A stretch of DNA of 44,536 nt from positions 155,271-199,806 of the forward strand of contig JAHDFM010000002.1 of assembly GCA_020628165.1 (NCBI GenBank). The letters are read 5' to 3'. Position numbers and translations under genes: made by a program. Positions 33,775 through 42,759 of the stretch are shown here, piece by piece. Below the pieces are notes generated by a model. The model searched no databases, had not been told where the DNA came from, and saw nothing but the letters and a program-made list of their open reading frames with translations. Every line of letters begins with the position of its first letter. Positions within the stretch are counted from its first letter, which is position 1. This DNA is from Bdellovibrionales bacterium. Its GTDB lineage: Bacteria > Bdellovibrionota > Bdellovibrionia > Bdellovibrionales > UBA1609.

Positions 33775-34317
33775 ATGAGTGAATCCACTTGGGAAAATCG
33801 TGTTCGCGAACGTCAACTCGTAGAAGATTCAAAGTCTTATGCATTTACTACAAAAATCGACAAGCTGATCGCTTGGGGGAGAAAAAACTCTCTCTGGCCG
33901 ATGCCGTATGGAACTGCTTGTTGCGGTATCGAAATGATGGCGGTGATGGGGCCTCGTTACGACTTAGCTCGCTTTGGAGCAGAGGTGGTTCGGTTCTCAC
34001 CAAGACAGGCTGATCTACTTTTAGTCGCAGGAACGATCACCGAAAAAATGGCCCCAGTGATTTTGCGAATCTACGAACAAATGTTAGAGCCCAAATATGT
34101 GATTGCCATGGGAGCTTGTGCTAGCTCTGGTGGTTTTTACCGAGCTTATCACGTTCTACAGGGGGTTGATAAAGTGGTGCCTGTCGATGTGTATGTACCA
34201 GGTTGTCCACCAACTCCAGAAGCTGTTTTAGACGGGGTGATGACTTTGCAAGAAATGATCGCACAAAACGCCCCTCGCCCTTGGAAAGAAACTTGGATGC
34301 CGGGAGAGTACCGATGA
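33775..34317 (+). CDS. nuoB: NADH-quinone oxidoreductase subunit B
   Basis: Carries the terminal [4Fe-4S] cluster N2 of complex I, which passes electrons to quinone. Conserved blocks: [20 protein letters not shown] with the adjacent Cys pair, GACASSGG with the third Cys and [12 protein letters not shown] with the fourth. All four ligands are present. The frame opens 13 codons earlier at 33736, but AAAGGTG sits 6 bases before the ATG at 33775, giving 180 residues, the usual length. It is first in the nuo operon and its stop overlaps nuoCD (ATGA). No nuoA precedes it, which is unusual for a bacterial nuo cluster. Confidence 0.95.
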   Translation: MSESTWENRVRERQLVEDSKSYAFTTKIDKLIAWGRKNSLWPMPYGTACCGIEMMAVMGPRYDLARFGAEVVRFSPRQADLLLVAGTITEKMAPVILRIYEQMLEPKYVIAMGACASSGGFYRAYHVLQGVDKVVPVDVYVPGCPPTPEAVLDGVMTLQEMIAQNAPRPWKETWMPGEYR

Positions 34318-35984
34318 ACGTAGAAACTTTAAAACAAGATCTTAATATCACTGCGAAGAACAACCCGTCTGTGAACACCAATGGCGATAATGTCATTGTG
34401 GTTGATAAAGTAGACCTTCTCGACACTCTTCGAAAGTTAAAAACAAAAGAGCAATTTAATTTTTTAATGCACATTGCAGGTACCGACTACCCTGAACGTG
34501 AAAAGCGTTTTGAAATGTCGTACGAGTTATTTTCTTCGATCACAATGAAGCGCGTGCGTGTGCAAACATCAGTGGCTGAAGATGAGTCCCTCGAATCAGC
34601 CATCCCAGTATGGAAAGCAGCCAACTGGTACGAGCGCGAAATCTTTGATATGTACGGTGTGAAGTTTGACAATCACCCGAACTTGCGACGAATTTTGGTT
34701 CACCATCAATTCAAGGGGCATCCACTAAGAAAAGATTACCCAGCTGATTTACAGCAGCACTGCACTGAGGCCTTACCGATTCACTTTGCCGATGAGTTTG
34801 ATTACAAACCGGATCCAAGTAAAAATTTAGTGCCTCTCAACATTGGACCATCCCACCCTGCAACCCACGGAACTTTAAGAGTCATGGCTGAGCTTGATGG
34901 TGAAAAAATTCACAGAGCTCACGTTGAATTAGGTTTTTTACATCGCTGTTTTGAAAAGATGGCTGAAACTCATCCGTACAACCAAGTTATTCCTTACACG
35001 GACAGACTCAACTACTGTTCTGCACCGATGAATAACGTGGGTTACTGCAAAGCTGTTGAACGCATGCTCGGAGTTGAGATTCCAGCCAAAGCGCAAGCCA
35101 TGCGAATTATTTTATGTGAACTGTCGCGAGTGATTGATCATATCGTCTGTGTGGCGGCATCAGCTGTTGATATTGGTGCTTTAACAGGTTTCTTTCATTT
35201 GTTTCAATTCCGCGAAAAAGTGTACACCCTTTTTGAAAAGCTGTGCGGAGCAAGGTTGACAGTTTCACTCACCCGCGTCGGAGGCATGGCCCAAGACGCA
35301 CCTAAGGGTTGGTATGATGAAGTGTTGCAATTTTGCGATGAGATGGCCAAAGGGATCTCCGATTTAGAGCTTCTGCTTTCTGGCAATAAAATCTGGATCA
35401 ACAGAACTCGTGGCGTTGGCTCGATCAGTAAGTACGAAGCCATTGAGTGGGGTTACACTGGGCCTTGTTTGCGTGCCACCGGACACAAGCTCGATTTAAG
35501 AAAAGATCAGCCTTACTATGGTTATGATCAGTTAGATTTTGATATTCCCGTCGGAACCAACGGTGATGTTTGGGATCGCTACTTAGTGAGAGTGGAAGAA
35601 ATGAAGCAATCACTAAAAATCATTCGTCAGGTTGCTAAGAACATTCCTTCGGGTGACTACACCATTCGCGACAAAAGCATCGTTCTTCCAGAGAAAAAAG
35701 ATGTTTACGGCAACATTGAAGGTTTGATGAATCACTTTATGTTGGTGATTCACGGGCTTAGACCACCTGCAGGTGAGCTTTATGATGCCACTGAGGCCGC
35801 AAACGGCGAGCTTGGTTTTCATTTAGTGAGTGATGGCAGTGGTAATCCTTATCGTTTGAAAGTAAGGCCACCATGCTTTGCCATTTATCAGTCCTTCCCG
35901 GAGCAAATCACTGGGGGGTTAGTTGCTGATGTGATCGCTATTTTAGGAAGTATGAATTTAATTGCTGGTGAACTCGATAGATAA
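34314..35984 (+). CDS. nuoCD: NADH-quinone oxidoreductase fused subunits C and D
   Basis: A 556-residue fusion as in E. coli. The NuoC part (about 1-165) contains [17 protein letters not shown] and HPNLRRILV. The NuoD part follows, with [53 protein letters not shown] and [11 protein letters not shown] near the end. NuoD builds the quinone pocket together with NuoB and the membrane subunit NuoH. The frame extends 37 codons upstream inside nuoB, but the ATG at 34314 has GGAGAG ahead and gives the standard ATGA overlap. The fused form is seen directly. Next gene nuoE begins 11 bases after the stop. Confidence 0.95.
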   Translation: MNVETLKQDLNITAKNNPSVNTNGDNVIVVDKVDLLDTLRKLKTKEQFNFLMHIAGTDYPEREKRFEMSYELFSSITMKRVRVQTSVAEDESLESAIPVWKAANWYEREIFDMYGVKFDNHPNLRRILVHHQFKGHPLRKDYPADLQQHCTEALPIHFADEFDYKPDPSKNLVPLNIGPSHPATHGTLRVMAELDGEKIHRAHVELGFLHRCFEKMAETHPYNQVIPYTDRLNYCSAPMNNVGYCKAVERMLGVEIPAKAQAMRIILCELSRVIDHIVCVAASAVDIGALTGFFHLFQFREKVYTLFEKLCGARLTVSLTRVGGMAQDAPKGWYDEVLQFCDEMAKGISDLELLLSGNKIWINRTRGVGSISKYEAIEWGYTGPCLRATGHKLDLRKDQPYYGYDQLDFDIPVGTNGDVWDRYLVRVEEMKQSLKIIRQVAKNIPSGDYTIRDKSIVLPEKKDVYGNIEGLMNHFMLVIHGLRPPAGELYDATEAANGELGFHLVSDGSGNPYRLKVRPPCFAIYQSFPEQITGGLVADVIAILGSMNLIAGELDR

Positions 35985-35995
35985 AGGAATCAAAT

Positions 35996-36469
35996 ATGTT
36001 TAAATTATCTCCCGCCGGAGAGGAGTTTGTAAAAAAAGAACTCACTCGTTACGAAACAAAAAGGTCAGCCATCATCCCTTGTCTTTTTAAAGTTCAAGAA
36101 GAAAACAAAGGTTGGGTGAGCCCAGAAGCGGTCACTTATTTAAGTGGCCTTATGGATTTGCCAGAAGCTTGGGTCAACGAAGTTCTTAATTTCTACACCA
36201 TGTTTAACAAAGAGCCTGTGGGTAAATTGCATGTGCAAGTGTGTTGCAATATCTCTTGCTGTATGAATGGTGCAAGAGAACTTACTAAGCATCTCAAAGA
36301 CACTTTCAATGTGAAAGAGGGCGAAGTGAGTGCCGATGGCAATGTTACTATCACGCGCGTTGAGTGCTTGGGCTCTTGCGGAACAGCGCCAATGATGCAA
36401 GTGAATGACAACTACTATGAAAACTTAACTCACGAGTCGGCTGTTAAGACGATCAAGGAGCTGATGTAA
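35996..36469 (+). CDS. nuoE: NADH-quinone oxidoreductase subunit E
   Basis: The thioredoxin-like [2Fe-2S] subunit (cluster N1a) that pairs with NuoF at the NADH end of complex I. In 157 residues the four ligand region is CCNISCC (a Cys-x4-Cys pair with an extra neighbour cysteine on each side) and ECLGSCGTAPMM (Cys-x3-Cys). The N-terminal helical part (KRSAIIPCLFKVQEENKGWV, then VLNFYTMF) is typical. AAAGGA precedes the start. The stop TAA shares one base with the nuoF ATG, so the two are tightly coupled. Confidence 0.94.
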   Translation: MFKLSPAGEEFVKKELTRYETKRSAIIPCLFKVQEENKGWVSPEAVTYLSGLMDLPEAWVNEVLNFYTMFNKEPVGKLHVQVCCNISCCMNGARELTKHLKDTFNVKEGEVSADGNVTITRVECLGSCGTAPMMQVNDNYYENLTHESAVKTIKELM

Positions 36470-37758
36470 TGGAAGTTAAAATTTTATCAGAGCACTACGA
36501 CAAGCCGTCATACAAATCTTTAGATGGATACAAAGAGCTGGGCGGATACGAAGATCTTGCCAAAGCATTAAAAATGGATCCTAAGCAAATCGTCGAAGAC
36601 GTGAAAGCTTCTGGTTTGCGCGGGCGCGGCGGAGCTGGTTTCCCGACGGGTGTTAAGTGGGGCTTCTTGCCAGAAAACGGGGAGCCAAGATATTTACTTT
36701 GCAACGCCGATGAAGGTGAGCCGGGCACGTTTAAAGATCGTTTAATGATGGAAGCAGCTCCACATCAATTAATAGAAGGTATGATCATTTCAGCCTTTGC
36801 GATCAAATCACATAAGTCTTACATTTATATTCGTGGCGAATACAATGACAGCATTCGTTCATTAGAAAAAGCCTTAGCTGAAGCTTACAAAGATGGCTTG
36901 CTCGGTAAAAATATTTTGGGCAGTGGCTTTGATCACGACATGGACATTTATGTCGGGGCAGGCGCTTACATCTGCGGTGAGGAAACAGCAATGATTTCCT
37001 CTTTGGAAGGTTTAAAAGGTCAGCCAAAATTAAAGCCACCTTTTCCAGCGATTGAAGGTTACCTGGGAAAGCCGACCATCGTTAACAATGTTGAAAGTTT
37101 AGCGTCTGTTAAATACATTATTCGCGACGGTGTTGAAGGTTACAGAAAGCACGGGACTGAAAAGTCTGCTGGTACAAAATTATTTTCAGTCAGCGGTAAT
37201 GTTGTGAAGCCTGGCAACTATGAGATTGCTTTAGGCACATCAATGAAAACTTTGATTATGGACATTGCTGGTGGTATGAAACCTGGCCGTAAATTAAAAG
37301 CAGTGATTCCGGGTGGGTCTTCCACTCCAATTTTAACTGCCGATGAGGCCATGTCTGCCAATATGGATTACGAGAGTATTGCAAGCTTTGGGAGTTTCTT
37401 AGGCTCTGGAGCTGTGATTGTTCTTGATGACAGCAACTGCATGGTCGATATGCTCGGTATATTGATGCACTTTTATCATCACGAGTCGTGTGGTCAGTGC
37501 ACGCCTTGCCGCGAAGGTACGGGTTGGTTGAACAAAGTGGTTCATGCCATCTTAAAAGGTGAGGCCAGAGAAAAAGATCTTGAGCTCATCAATGGCATTT
37601 CAAATCACATGATGGGTAAAACTATTTGCGCATTGTCAGATGCGGCAGCTATGCCGGCGCTCAGTTTCTTGCAAAAGTTTAGAGACGAGTTTGAGTATTT
37701 TATTAAAGAAGGTCAGTCAAAAGTAAGAGGAGTCGGCTATGCCCAAATGCACCATTAA
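36469..37758 (+). CDS. nuoF: NADH-quinone oxidoreductase subunit F
   Basis: The NADH-oxidising flavoprotein subunit: it binds NADH and FMN and holds cluster N3. Conserved blocks in 429 residues: the FMN/NADH loop GLRGRGGAGFPTGVKW, then NADEGEPGTFKDR, GAGAYICGEETA, LEGLKGQPKLKPPFP and the cluster motif ESCGQCTPCREGT with a fourth Cys in KTICALSDAAAM. All needed residues are present and the length is normal. Its last 20 bases overlap nuoG. A formate-dehydrogenase beta subunit is excluded by the nuoE-F-G order and by the absence of a C-terminal ferredoxin extension. Confidence 0.96.
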   Translation: MEVKILSEHYDKPSYKSLDGYKELGGYEDLAKALKMDPKQIVEDVKASGLRGRGGAGFPTGVKWGFLPENGEPRYLLCNADEGEPGTFKDRLMMEAAPHQLIEGMIISAFAIKSHKSYIYIRGEYNDSIRSLEKALAEAYKDGLLGKNILGSGFDHDMDIYVGAGAYICGEETAMISSLEGLKGQPKLKPPFPAIEGYLGKPTIVNNVESLASVKYIIRDGVEGYRKHGTEKSAGTKLFSVSGNVVKPGNYEIALGTSMKTLIMDIAGGMKPGRKLKAVIPGGSSTPILTADEAMSANMDYESIASFGSFLGSGAVIVLDDSNCMVDMLGILMHFYHHESCGQCTPCREGTGWLNKVVHAILKGEAREKDLELINGISNHMMGKTICALSDAAAMPALSFLQKFRDEFEYFIKEGQSKVRGVGYAQMHH

Positions 37759-39286
37759 TGGCAAAGAGGTAGAAGTAAAAGAAGGTGCAACAATCATTGA
37801 AGCCTTCAAGACAATGAGCGAAGACATAGCTCATTACTGTTGGCACCCAGGTTTGAGCATTGCCGGTGTTTGTCGCTTGTGCATGGTTGACGTTGAAGGT
37901 GCTCGTGGCCCTCAAATTGCCTGCAACACAGTTGTTAAAGACGGCATGGTTATTACTAATCAAAGTGAACAGATCAAAGACATCGTTCGTTGGGGTATGG
38001 ATTTTCATTTGATCAACCACCCTCTGGATTGTCCGATCTGTGACCAAGCGGGTGAGTGTGGCTTACAAGAACAATACATGAAGTTTGGTCAGTACGACCC
38101 AGAGATGAACCAACAAAAAGTGAAAAAAAGAAAAGTGGTCGATCTCGGTGAGAGGGTGGTTCTCGATTCTGAAAGATGTATTTTATGTTCACGTTGTGTG
38201 CGCTTTACAGATGAAGTTTCTAAAACCAATGAACTGGGCATCTTTAACCGCGGTGACCGCAGTGAAGTGGGTACGTTTAAAGACAAGCCATTAAATAATA
38301 AGTATTCTATTAACACCGTCGACATTTGTCCGGTAGGTGCTTTGACATCAAAAGACTTTCGCTTCCGTCAAAGAGTTTGGTATTTGAAAAACGACGATAC
38401 CGTTTGTAACGGTTGCAGCACGGGTTGTAACGTCAAAGCTTATTTCAACGAAGAAGGTTTGTTCCGTGTGAAGCCGGTTTACAACGAAGAGGTCAACGGT
38501 CATTGGATGTGTGATGATGGTCGCGACATTTATAAATATGTGAATAAAGAACATCGCCTTCTAAAAGCTAAAAACAATTCTGGCTCACAGTGGAGTGAAC
38601 TCACTGCCGGCAAAGCCATGCAAGAGCTCCACAATTCACTCTTTGCTGAGATCAAAGCCGCTCCTGAAAAGACGGGTGTTGTTTTAACAGGTCAGTACAC
38701 GAATGAAGAGTATCAAGCTGTATTTGCCACACTCAAAGAGTTGGGTGTGACTCAAGCCTTTCACTGGAACGATACGGACAGCGATGATTTTGATGGTTTG
38801 TTAATCCGCGGTGATAAAAACCCGAACACTAAGGGCTTGCAAAATGCAGCGTCTGCTTTTGGAGCTTTGAAAAGTGTGGCCGACGCTGAAGCGGCTATTG
38901 CCAGCGGGTCTTTAGAAACTGTTATGGTTTTAGCTCCAGAAAATATTGCTGTTTATTCAAATTACGACAAAACGTTTGCCGCTTTATCTAAGGCAAAGAA
39001 CTTTGTTTGGTTTGGCGCAAACAAAACAGAGTGTTTTGAAACAACCAACAGTTCAAACACTTGGATGATTCCTATTAAAAGTTTTGTTGAAAAGTCAGGA
39101 ACGTTTACGAACCATGCGGGTTTAGATCAAACTTTCAATTACGTGACCACTGTGGTTGCGGGCGCATTAACTATGTCAGAAGCCATGACTTTATTTAAAG
39201 GTGAGACTCTCGAGTTTGATTTGAGAGCCAAGCCAATGACTTCAATGAAGAACAATCATTTTACACTCAATAGAGGTGAGTTATGA
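37739..39286 (+). CDS. nuoG: NADH-quinone oxidoreductase subunit G, short form
   Basis: The large iron-sulphur subunit of the peripheral arm. Ligands seen: Cys34, 45, 48 and 62 ([2Fe-2S] N1b); His94, Cys98, 101 and 107 (N5); Cys147, 150, 153 and 197 (N4); and Cys223, 226, 230 and 258, the spacing of the extra N7 cluster known from E. coli and Thermus. At 515 residues it is much shorter than the usual 700-900: the molybdopterin-oxidoreductase-like part is reduced to about 250 poorly conserved residues (about 265-515). It should still carry electrons, since all cluster ligands remain. GAGGAG precedes the start. The gene overlaps nuoF by 20 bases and nuoI by 4. Confidence 0.93.
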   Translation: MPKCTINGKEVEVKEGATIIEAFKTMSEDIAHYCWHPGLSIAGVCRLCMVDVEGARGPQIACNTVVKDGMVITNQSEQIKDIVRWGMDFHLINHPLDCPICDQAGECGLQEQYMKFGQYDPEMNQQKVKKRKVVDLGERVVLDSERCILCSRCVRFTDEVSKTNELGIFNRGDRSEVGTFKDKPLNNKYSINTVDICPVGALTSKDFRFRQRVWYLKNDDTVCNGCSTGCNVKAYFNEEGLFRVKPVYNEEVNGHWMCDDGRDIYKYVNKEHRLLKAKNNSGSQWSELTAGKAMQELHNSLFAEIKAAPEKTGVVLTGQYTNEEYQAVFATLKELGVTQAFHWNDTDSDDFDGLLIRGDKNPNTKGLQNAASAFGALKSVADAEAAIASGSLETVMVLAPENIAVYSNYDKTFAALSKAKNFVWFGANKTECFETTNSSNTWMIPIKSFVEKSGTFTNHAGLDQTFNYVTTVVAGALTMSEAMTLFKGETLEFDLRAKPMTSMKNNHFTLNRGEL

Positions 39287-39807
39287 GTAAAGTTCCACAG
39301 CCATCAGAGTTATCTAATTGGTACTTGCCAGGCATTTTAAAAGGCTTGGGATACACCTTCACGAATATGGTGAAGAATATATTAAACCCAAAAAAAATGT
39401 CGACGTTGAATTACCCTGAAGAAAAATACAAGTACAGCGCTCGTTTTAAGGGAAACCATATCTTAACAGTTAAAAAAGATGGGTCTTTAAGGTGTACGGC
39501 GTGTATGTTGTGCGCAACCAATTGCCCAGCTCAGTGCATTTCAATTACGGCCAGTGAGCACGAAGATCCAACGGTTGAGAAGTATCCGATCAACTACGAG
39601 ATTGATATTTTACGATGTGTATTTTGTGGCTTCTGCGAGGAAGCTTGCCCTGTGGACGCCATTCGTATGGGGCCAGAGTGGCAGACGCCAGGTCTTGCAG
39701 GCGCTGACTTTCACTACGATATCAAAAAACTAGCCTACCGAGCTAACCTCAAAGGTGGCATCCAATCTTCAGTTGATGACAAAGAAAGACATGAAGCTGG
39801 AATTTAA
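39283..39807 (+). CDS. nuoI: NADH-quinone oxidoreductase subunit I
   Basis: The ferredoxin-like subunit that bridges NuoG and NuoB through clusters N6a and N6b. The two motifs are RCTACMLCATNCPAQC and RCVFCGFCEEACPVDA, each giving three cysteines to one cluster and one to the other. The N-terminal SNWYLPGILKGLGYTF stretch is the amphipathic membrane-contact helix of the family. Length, 174 residues, is normal. It is the last gene of the operon: a strong terminator follows 45 bases later. In most bacteria nuoH lies between nuoG and nuoI and nuoJ-N follow; here they are missing. Confidence 0.95.
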   Translation: MSKVPQPSELSNWYLPGILKGLGYTFTNMVKNILNPKKMSTLNYPEEKYKYSARFKGNHILTVKKDGSLRCTACMLCATNCPAQCISITASEHEDPTVEKYPINYEIDILRCVFCGFCEEACPVDAIRMGPEWQTPGLAGADFHYDIKKLAYRANLKGGIQSSVDDKERHEAGI

Positions 39808-39852
39808 TAGATTTAGGTTTTAAAGCACTAATATTTGTCACTTAGAGTAAAG

Positions 39853-39886
39853 AAAAAACCCACTTTTCATTAAAGTGGGTTTTTTT
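39853..39886. terminator. Bidirectional intrinsic terminator after nuoI
   Basis: ACCCACTTT (39858-39866) pairs with AAAGTGGGT (39872-39880) around a five-base loop. Six A precede it and six T follow, so it can end transcription of nuoI on the plus strand and, read from the other side, of the lipoprotein gene that ends at 39973. Confidence 0.88.
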
Positions 39887-39972
39887 ATAAGTTAATTTGT
39901 AAAAGCTCATTATTTTTATGTTCAATTGAATATATTTACTTTGTCAGTGCATTTATGTTGAGAGCAAGCCAC

Positions 39973-41364
39973 TTACAACTCGATGTCAGTGTCAAATTTT
40001 TCAACCATATATTTATCAAATTGAGAGTTTGTGATGGCTTCATCAGCCAAAAAGAGGTCGATGTTGAGTTTTTCAGTCACAGTTTTGCAGCTTAAGTTGA
40101 GTTCTCCAGATTGGCCGATTTGTTGAGCGCCTTCTGCTTTACTTGTAAATGTTAACTTATAATCATAAGTGAAACTACCGGTGAAGCGATTGTTGGTTTT
40201 TACAATGTTAAATACTTCAAGAGCTTGCTGAATGTCTAACTGCTGATCCAAAAAATTTCTAATATAATCTACTTCTTCCTTTATTATGGGTTTATCAATA
40301 TTTCGAGTTATTTTGAAGGATTCAATATTGTCAGCATCAGATCTTTTATATTTCAATCTAGAATTAGGATTTTTATATTGGTTTGCTTGTGTTGTCATAC
40401 CTAAATAAATATAGTTTTCATACTCATTTGGATTTTTAATCAGTGTAAGTGGTACTACCCCAGAATAATCTGATTCATACTGATTTTTTTCATGATAATG
40501 ATAAAATTCATCGTAGTATGGACTTTGTCCTATTGAATAGCTTCCAACCTCCTGACTTCTTTGGTTAAGAGTTAGCCAAGTTGGTTCTTGGTCATCAAGA
40601 GTTTCCTTTAGACTTTTTAACGTGAACACTCCACTTGGTTTTATAAGAAAAATGAGATCTGATTGAGTGATTCTAAGTTCTTGCTGTGCTTGAACGAACT
40701 CATCTAGATTTACGTCATTAAGGTCAAAATTTTTCTCGAACATATTACTAAGCATCGGTATTTGCCACACTAGTGGGACTTCACCAGTCATCGTTGTTAC
40801 GGAGCACTGAAAGTGGTATGTATCGATGACTTTTAAAAAGAACTTCGCAAAATACCTAGAATTCCAATTGAGCTTTTTGTTTTTTCCAATCCCCATTAGG
40901 TGACCAAGTTCGTGGAGAATGCCAATTTTAAACTCTTCAACAAAGCGTTCTCTTTCATCTTCAAAGAAAAAATCAATGTCAGAAGCACCGAATTTTACGA
41001 AGGCATATTTAAGTGCATAGATCTCATCTTTTTCAAGGCTGTAATCAAATGACAATGGAATCTTGTCTCTGGTGACAGCAGAGTCGGCTTTCACCTGCAC
41101 GTTTTGAATGATTTTAATGATACGTTCTTGTGACCAACCTTCAGGCAACTCTGTAAAAACTTCATCTCCCAAAAGGTCAATCTGTTCTGCCAGTTCTTCT
41201 TTCGCTTTTTCTAGAAAAAGCATACCAACACTTGTTATATAGTTACCACCACCAGAAGTAGAGCCTTGAGGGCTGCTCTCACTGACTTGAGGGCTAGATT
41301 TTTTACTGTCACAAGCTGTGATAGCTAATGCCAACAGAATTATAAAAAGGGTTATAAATTTCAT
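39973..41364 (-). CDS. Zinc-peptidase-like lipoprotein (HExxH)
   Basis: A 463-residue predicted lipoprotein. The signal peptide ends in lipobox ITAC (acylated Cys18), followed by a Ser/Gly-rich linker. A zinc-protease helix reads ILHELGHLMGIGK: His151, Glu152 and His155, with the Gly158 of metzincins. In metzincins the eleventh residue should be a third His; here it is Lys161. Either zinc is held by a distant residue, or the site is lost. The rest, about 200-463, is unlike any family I know and rich in Asp, Gln and Tyr. GGAG precedes the ATG. The gene diverges from a TIGR02147 gene across 344 bases. An exported or surface peptidase is likely, with activity uncertain. Confidence 0.7.
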   Translation of the reverse strand: MKFITLFIILLALAITACDSKKSSPQVSESSPQGSTSGGGNYITSVGMLFLEKAKEELAEQIDLLGDEVFTELPEGWSQERIIKIIQNVQVKADSAVTRDKIPLSFDYSLEKDEIYALKYAFVKFGASDIDFFFEDERERFVEEFKIGILHELGHLMGIGKNKKLNWNSRYFAKFFLKVIDTYHFQCSVTTMTGEVPLVWQIPMLSNMFEKNFDLNDVNLDEFVQAQQELRITQSDLIFLIKPSGVFTLKSLKETLDDQEPTWLTLNQRSQEVGSYSIGQSPYYDEFYHYHEKNQYESDYSGVVPLTLIKNPNEYENYIYLGMTTQANQYKNPNSRLKYKRSDADNIESFKITRNIDKPIIKEEVDYIRNFLDQQLDIQQALEVFNIVKTNNRFTGSFTYDYKLTFTSKAEGAQQIGQSGELNLSCKTVTEKLNIDLFLADEAITNSQFDKYMVEKFDTDIEL

Positions 41365-41708
41365 TTTTCAACTCCAATAGTTAATTTTTGCAATTCTTCG
41401 TCCAACTTTAAATTGTAAGGAGAAGCTATAAAAAAATCGTTATGAGCTTTTTGAAGTTCTTTCGCGAACGATAGCCCATGATATTTTTTTTCTTAGCCTC
41501 AATATTTAGTTAACAGGAAGTGAGCTTTCTTAGGTGGTTTTCATTGAGTGTGCAGCTAAGTTAAGTTCGCCTTACAAGACACAAGGTAAGTTTTCGCAAG
41601 AATAATTGATAGATTTAAATAATTAAATTAACCTATTGTAGGTAATTTATTTTTAACTTAATAATATAAATATACGTAATTAAACACTTAAATAGGTAAT
41701 AATTTTTT
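41365..41708. promoter_or_regulatory. 344-base AT-rich divergent promoter region with operator-like repeat
   Basis: No gene fits here. The part nearest the TIGR02147 gene (41600-41708) is extremely AT-rich. It contains a palindrome ACCTA-TTG-TAGGT (41631-41643) and, 50 bases on, a copied half-site TAGGT (41693-41697) just before the ATG. Repeated half-sites in front of a DNA-binding gene suggest autoregulation. A further short inverted repeat CTTAC...GTAAG lies near 41570-41590. I see no clear -35/-10 pair. Confidence 0.4.
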
Positions 41709-42512
41709 ATGAATAAATCGATTTTTGAGTATAAAAAATACAAAAAGTATTTAAAAAACGCTTTGGGAGCTGGCCGAAGGACGGGGCTTAAAATGGCTCT
41801 CGCCAAACACATTCGCTGCCAAACCACCTACATTTCTCAAGTGTTAAACAAGTCGGCTCATTTTAACTTAGAGCAAGCCTACTTAGTGTGTGAATTCTTG
41901 CAACTCAGTGATTTAGAAACAGAATATTTCTTACTGTTGATACAAAAAGAGAGAGCCAGTCACAAACAGTTGATTGATTACTTGAATAAAAAAATAGAGC
42001 TTATTTTAAACCAGCATTTAGATATCAAGAAGCGAGTGATTTCAACTCGTGAGTTGAGTGAAGAGGACAAAACGGTTTATTACAGTCACTGGCTTTACTT
42101 AGCTGTGCACATTGCAGTGGGCATTCAAGACTACAACACCAAAGCAAAACTGACAGCTTATCTGAGTGTTGATACTGCCAAGCTAAATCAAGTGTTAGAT
42201 TTTTTACTTAAGGTCGGCTTGATTGAACAAGTGAAGGGCGAGTACCGAATGGGCCCTTGTCATATGCATTTAGAGAGCAGTTCTCATCTCATTCAACATC
42301 ATCATTTGAATTGGCGCTTGAAGGCCTTAACAGCTGTAGAAAAAAAACAAAACAGCAATATGCATTACTCTATGGTTTGTTCGCTCGCCAAAAAAGATGT
42401 CGGCAAAATTAAAGATCAATTCATTAAAATCATAAAAGAAAACAATATGATCATTGGAGAATCTAAAGAAGAAGTGCTTTTTTGCAATGTCATCGACTTT
42501 TTTGAAGTTTAA
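41709..42512 (+). CDS. TIGR02147-family regulator-like protein
   Basis: A 267-residue protein of the TIGR02147/DUF4423 family, which is expanded in Bdellovibrio and Fibrobacter. The N-terminal block MNKSIFEYKKYKKYLKNALG is typical, followed by a helix-turn-helix-like region at about 28-70 (MALAKHIRCQTTYISQVLN). Middle and C-terminal helical parts (STRELSEEDKTVYYSHWLYL, LTAYLSVDTAKLNQVLDFLLKVGLIEQ) match the family's second, winged-helix-like element. There is no signal peptide or membrane helix, so it is a cytoplasmic, probably DNA-binding protein. It stands divergent to a zinc-peptidase-like lipoprotein and upstream of another lipoprotein. No good ribosome site precedes the ATG. Confidence 0.83.
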   Translation: MNKSIFEYKKYKKYLKNALGAGRRTGLKMALAKHIRCQTTYISQVLNKSAHFNLEQAYLVCEFLQLSDLETEYFLLLIQKERASHKQLIDYLNKKIELILNQHLDIKKRVISTRELSEEDKTVYYSHWLYLAVHIAVGIQDYNTKAKLTAYLSVDTAKLNQVLDFLLKVGLIEQVKGEYRMGPCHMHLESSSHLIQHHHLNWRLKALTAVEKKQNSNMHYSMVCSLAKKDVGKIKDQFIKIIKENNMIIGESKEEVLFCNVIDFFEV

Positions 42513-42582
42513 TTAAAAATTAAAAAAGCAATTTTATTTTGAAAGTGACTTATTAAAAACAACGAAATTTATACACTGTTGG

Positions 42583-42595
42583 ATGGCTTAGCCAT
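42583..42595. repeat. Small perfect hairpin between TIGR02147 and lipoprotein genes
   Basis: ATGGC-TTA-GCCAT folds as a five-pair stem with a three-base loop; outer bases ACAC (about 42573-42576) and GTGT (42597-42600) could extend it with a break. There is no U-run. The 247-base gap (42513-42759) is otherwise AT-rich with nothing else I can name. Confidence 0.25.
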
Positions 42596-42759
42596 TGTGT
42601 GATTGCAGGCTCTTAGCAAGTAATGCACATAAGATTTGTTATTAATAAAAGTTCATTAAAAAAAATTCTTTTCAAAATACTTTGTTGTTTGTTATTTGAT
42701 CACCTAGGGCTGGTATTTAAATTGCAAATCCCCCTTATGACATCAAATTTGGAGTGATA

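Noticed and set aside
34203-34313. Longer N-terminus for NuoCD
   Set aside because: It lies inside nuoB and gives an Arg-rich stretch not found in NuoC; the ATGA overlap at 34314 is standard.
36140-36411. Two minus-strand frames of 86 and 72 residues
   Set aside because: Antisense shadows of nuoE, rich in Cys and His only because nuoE is.
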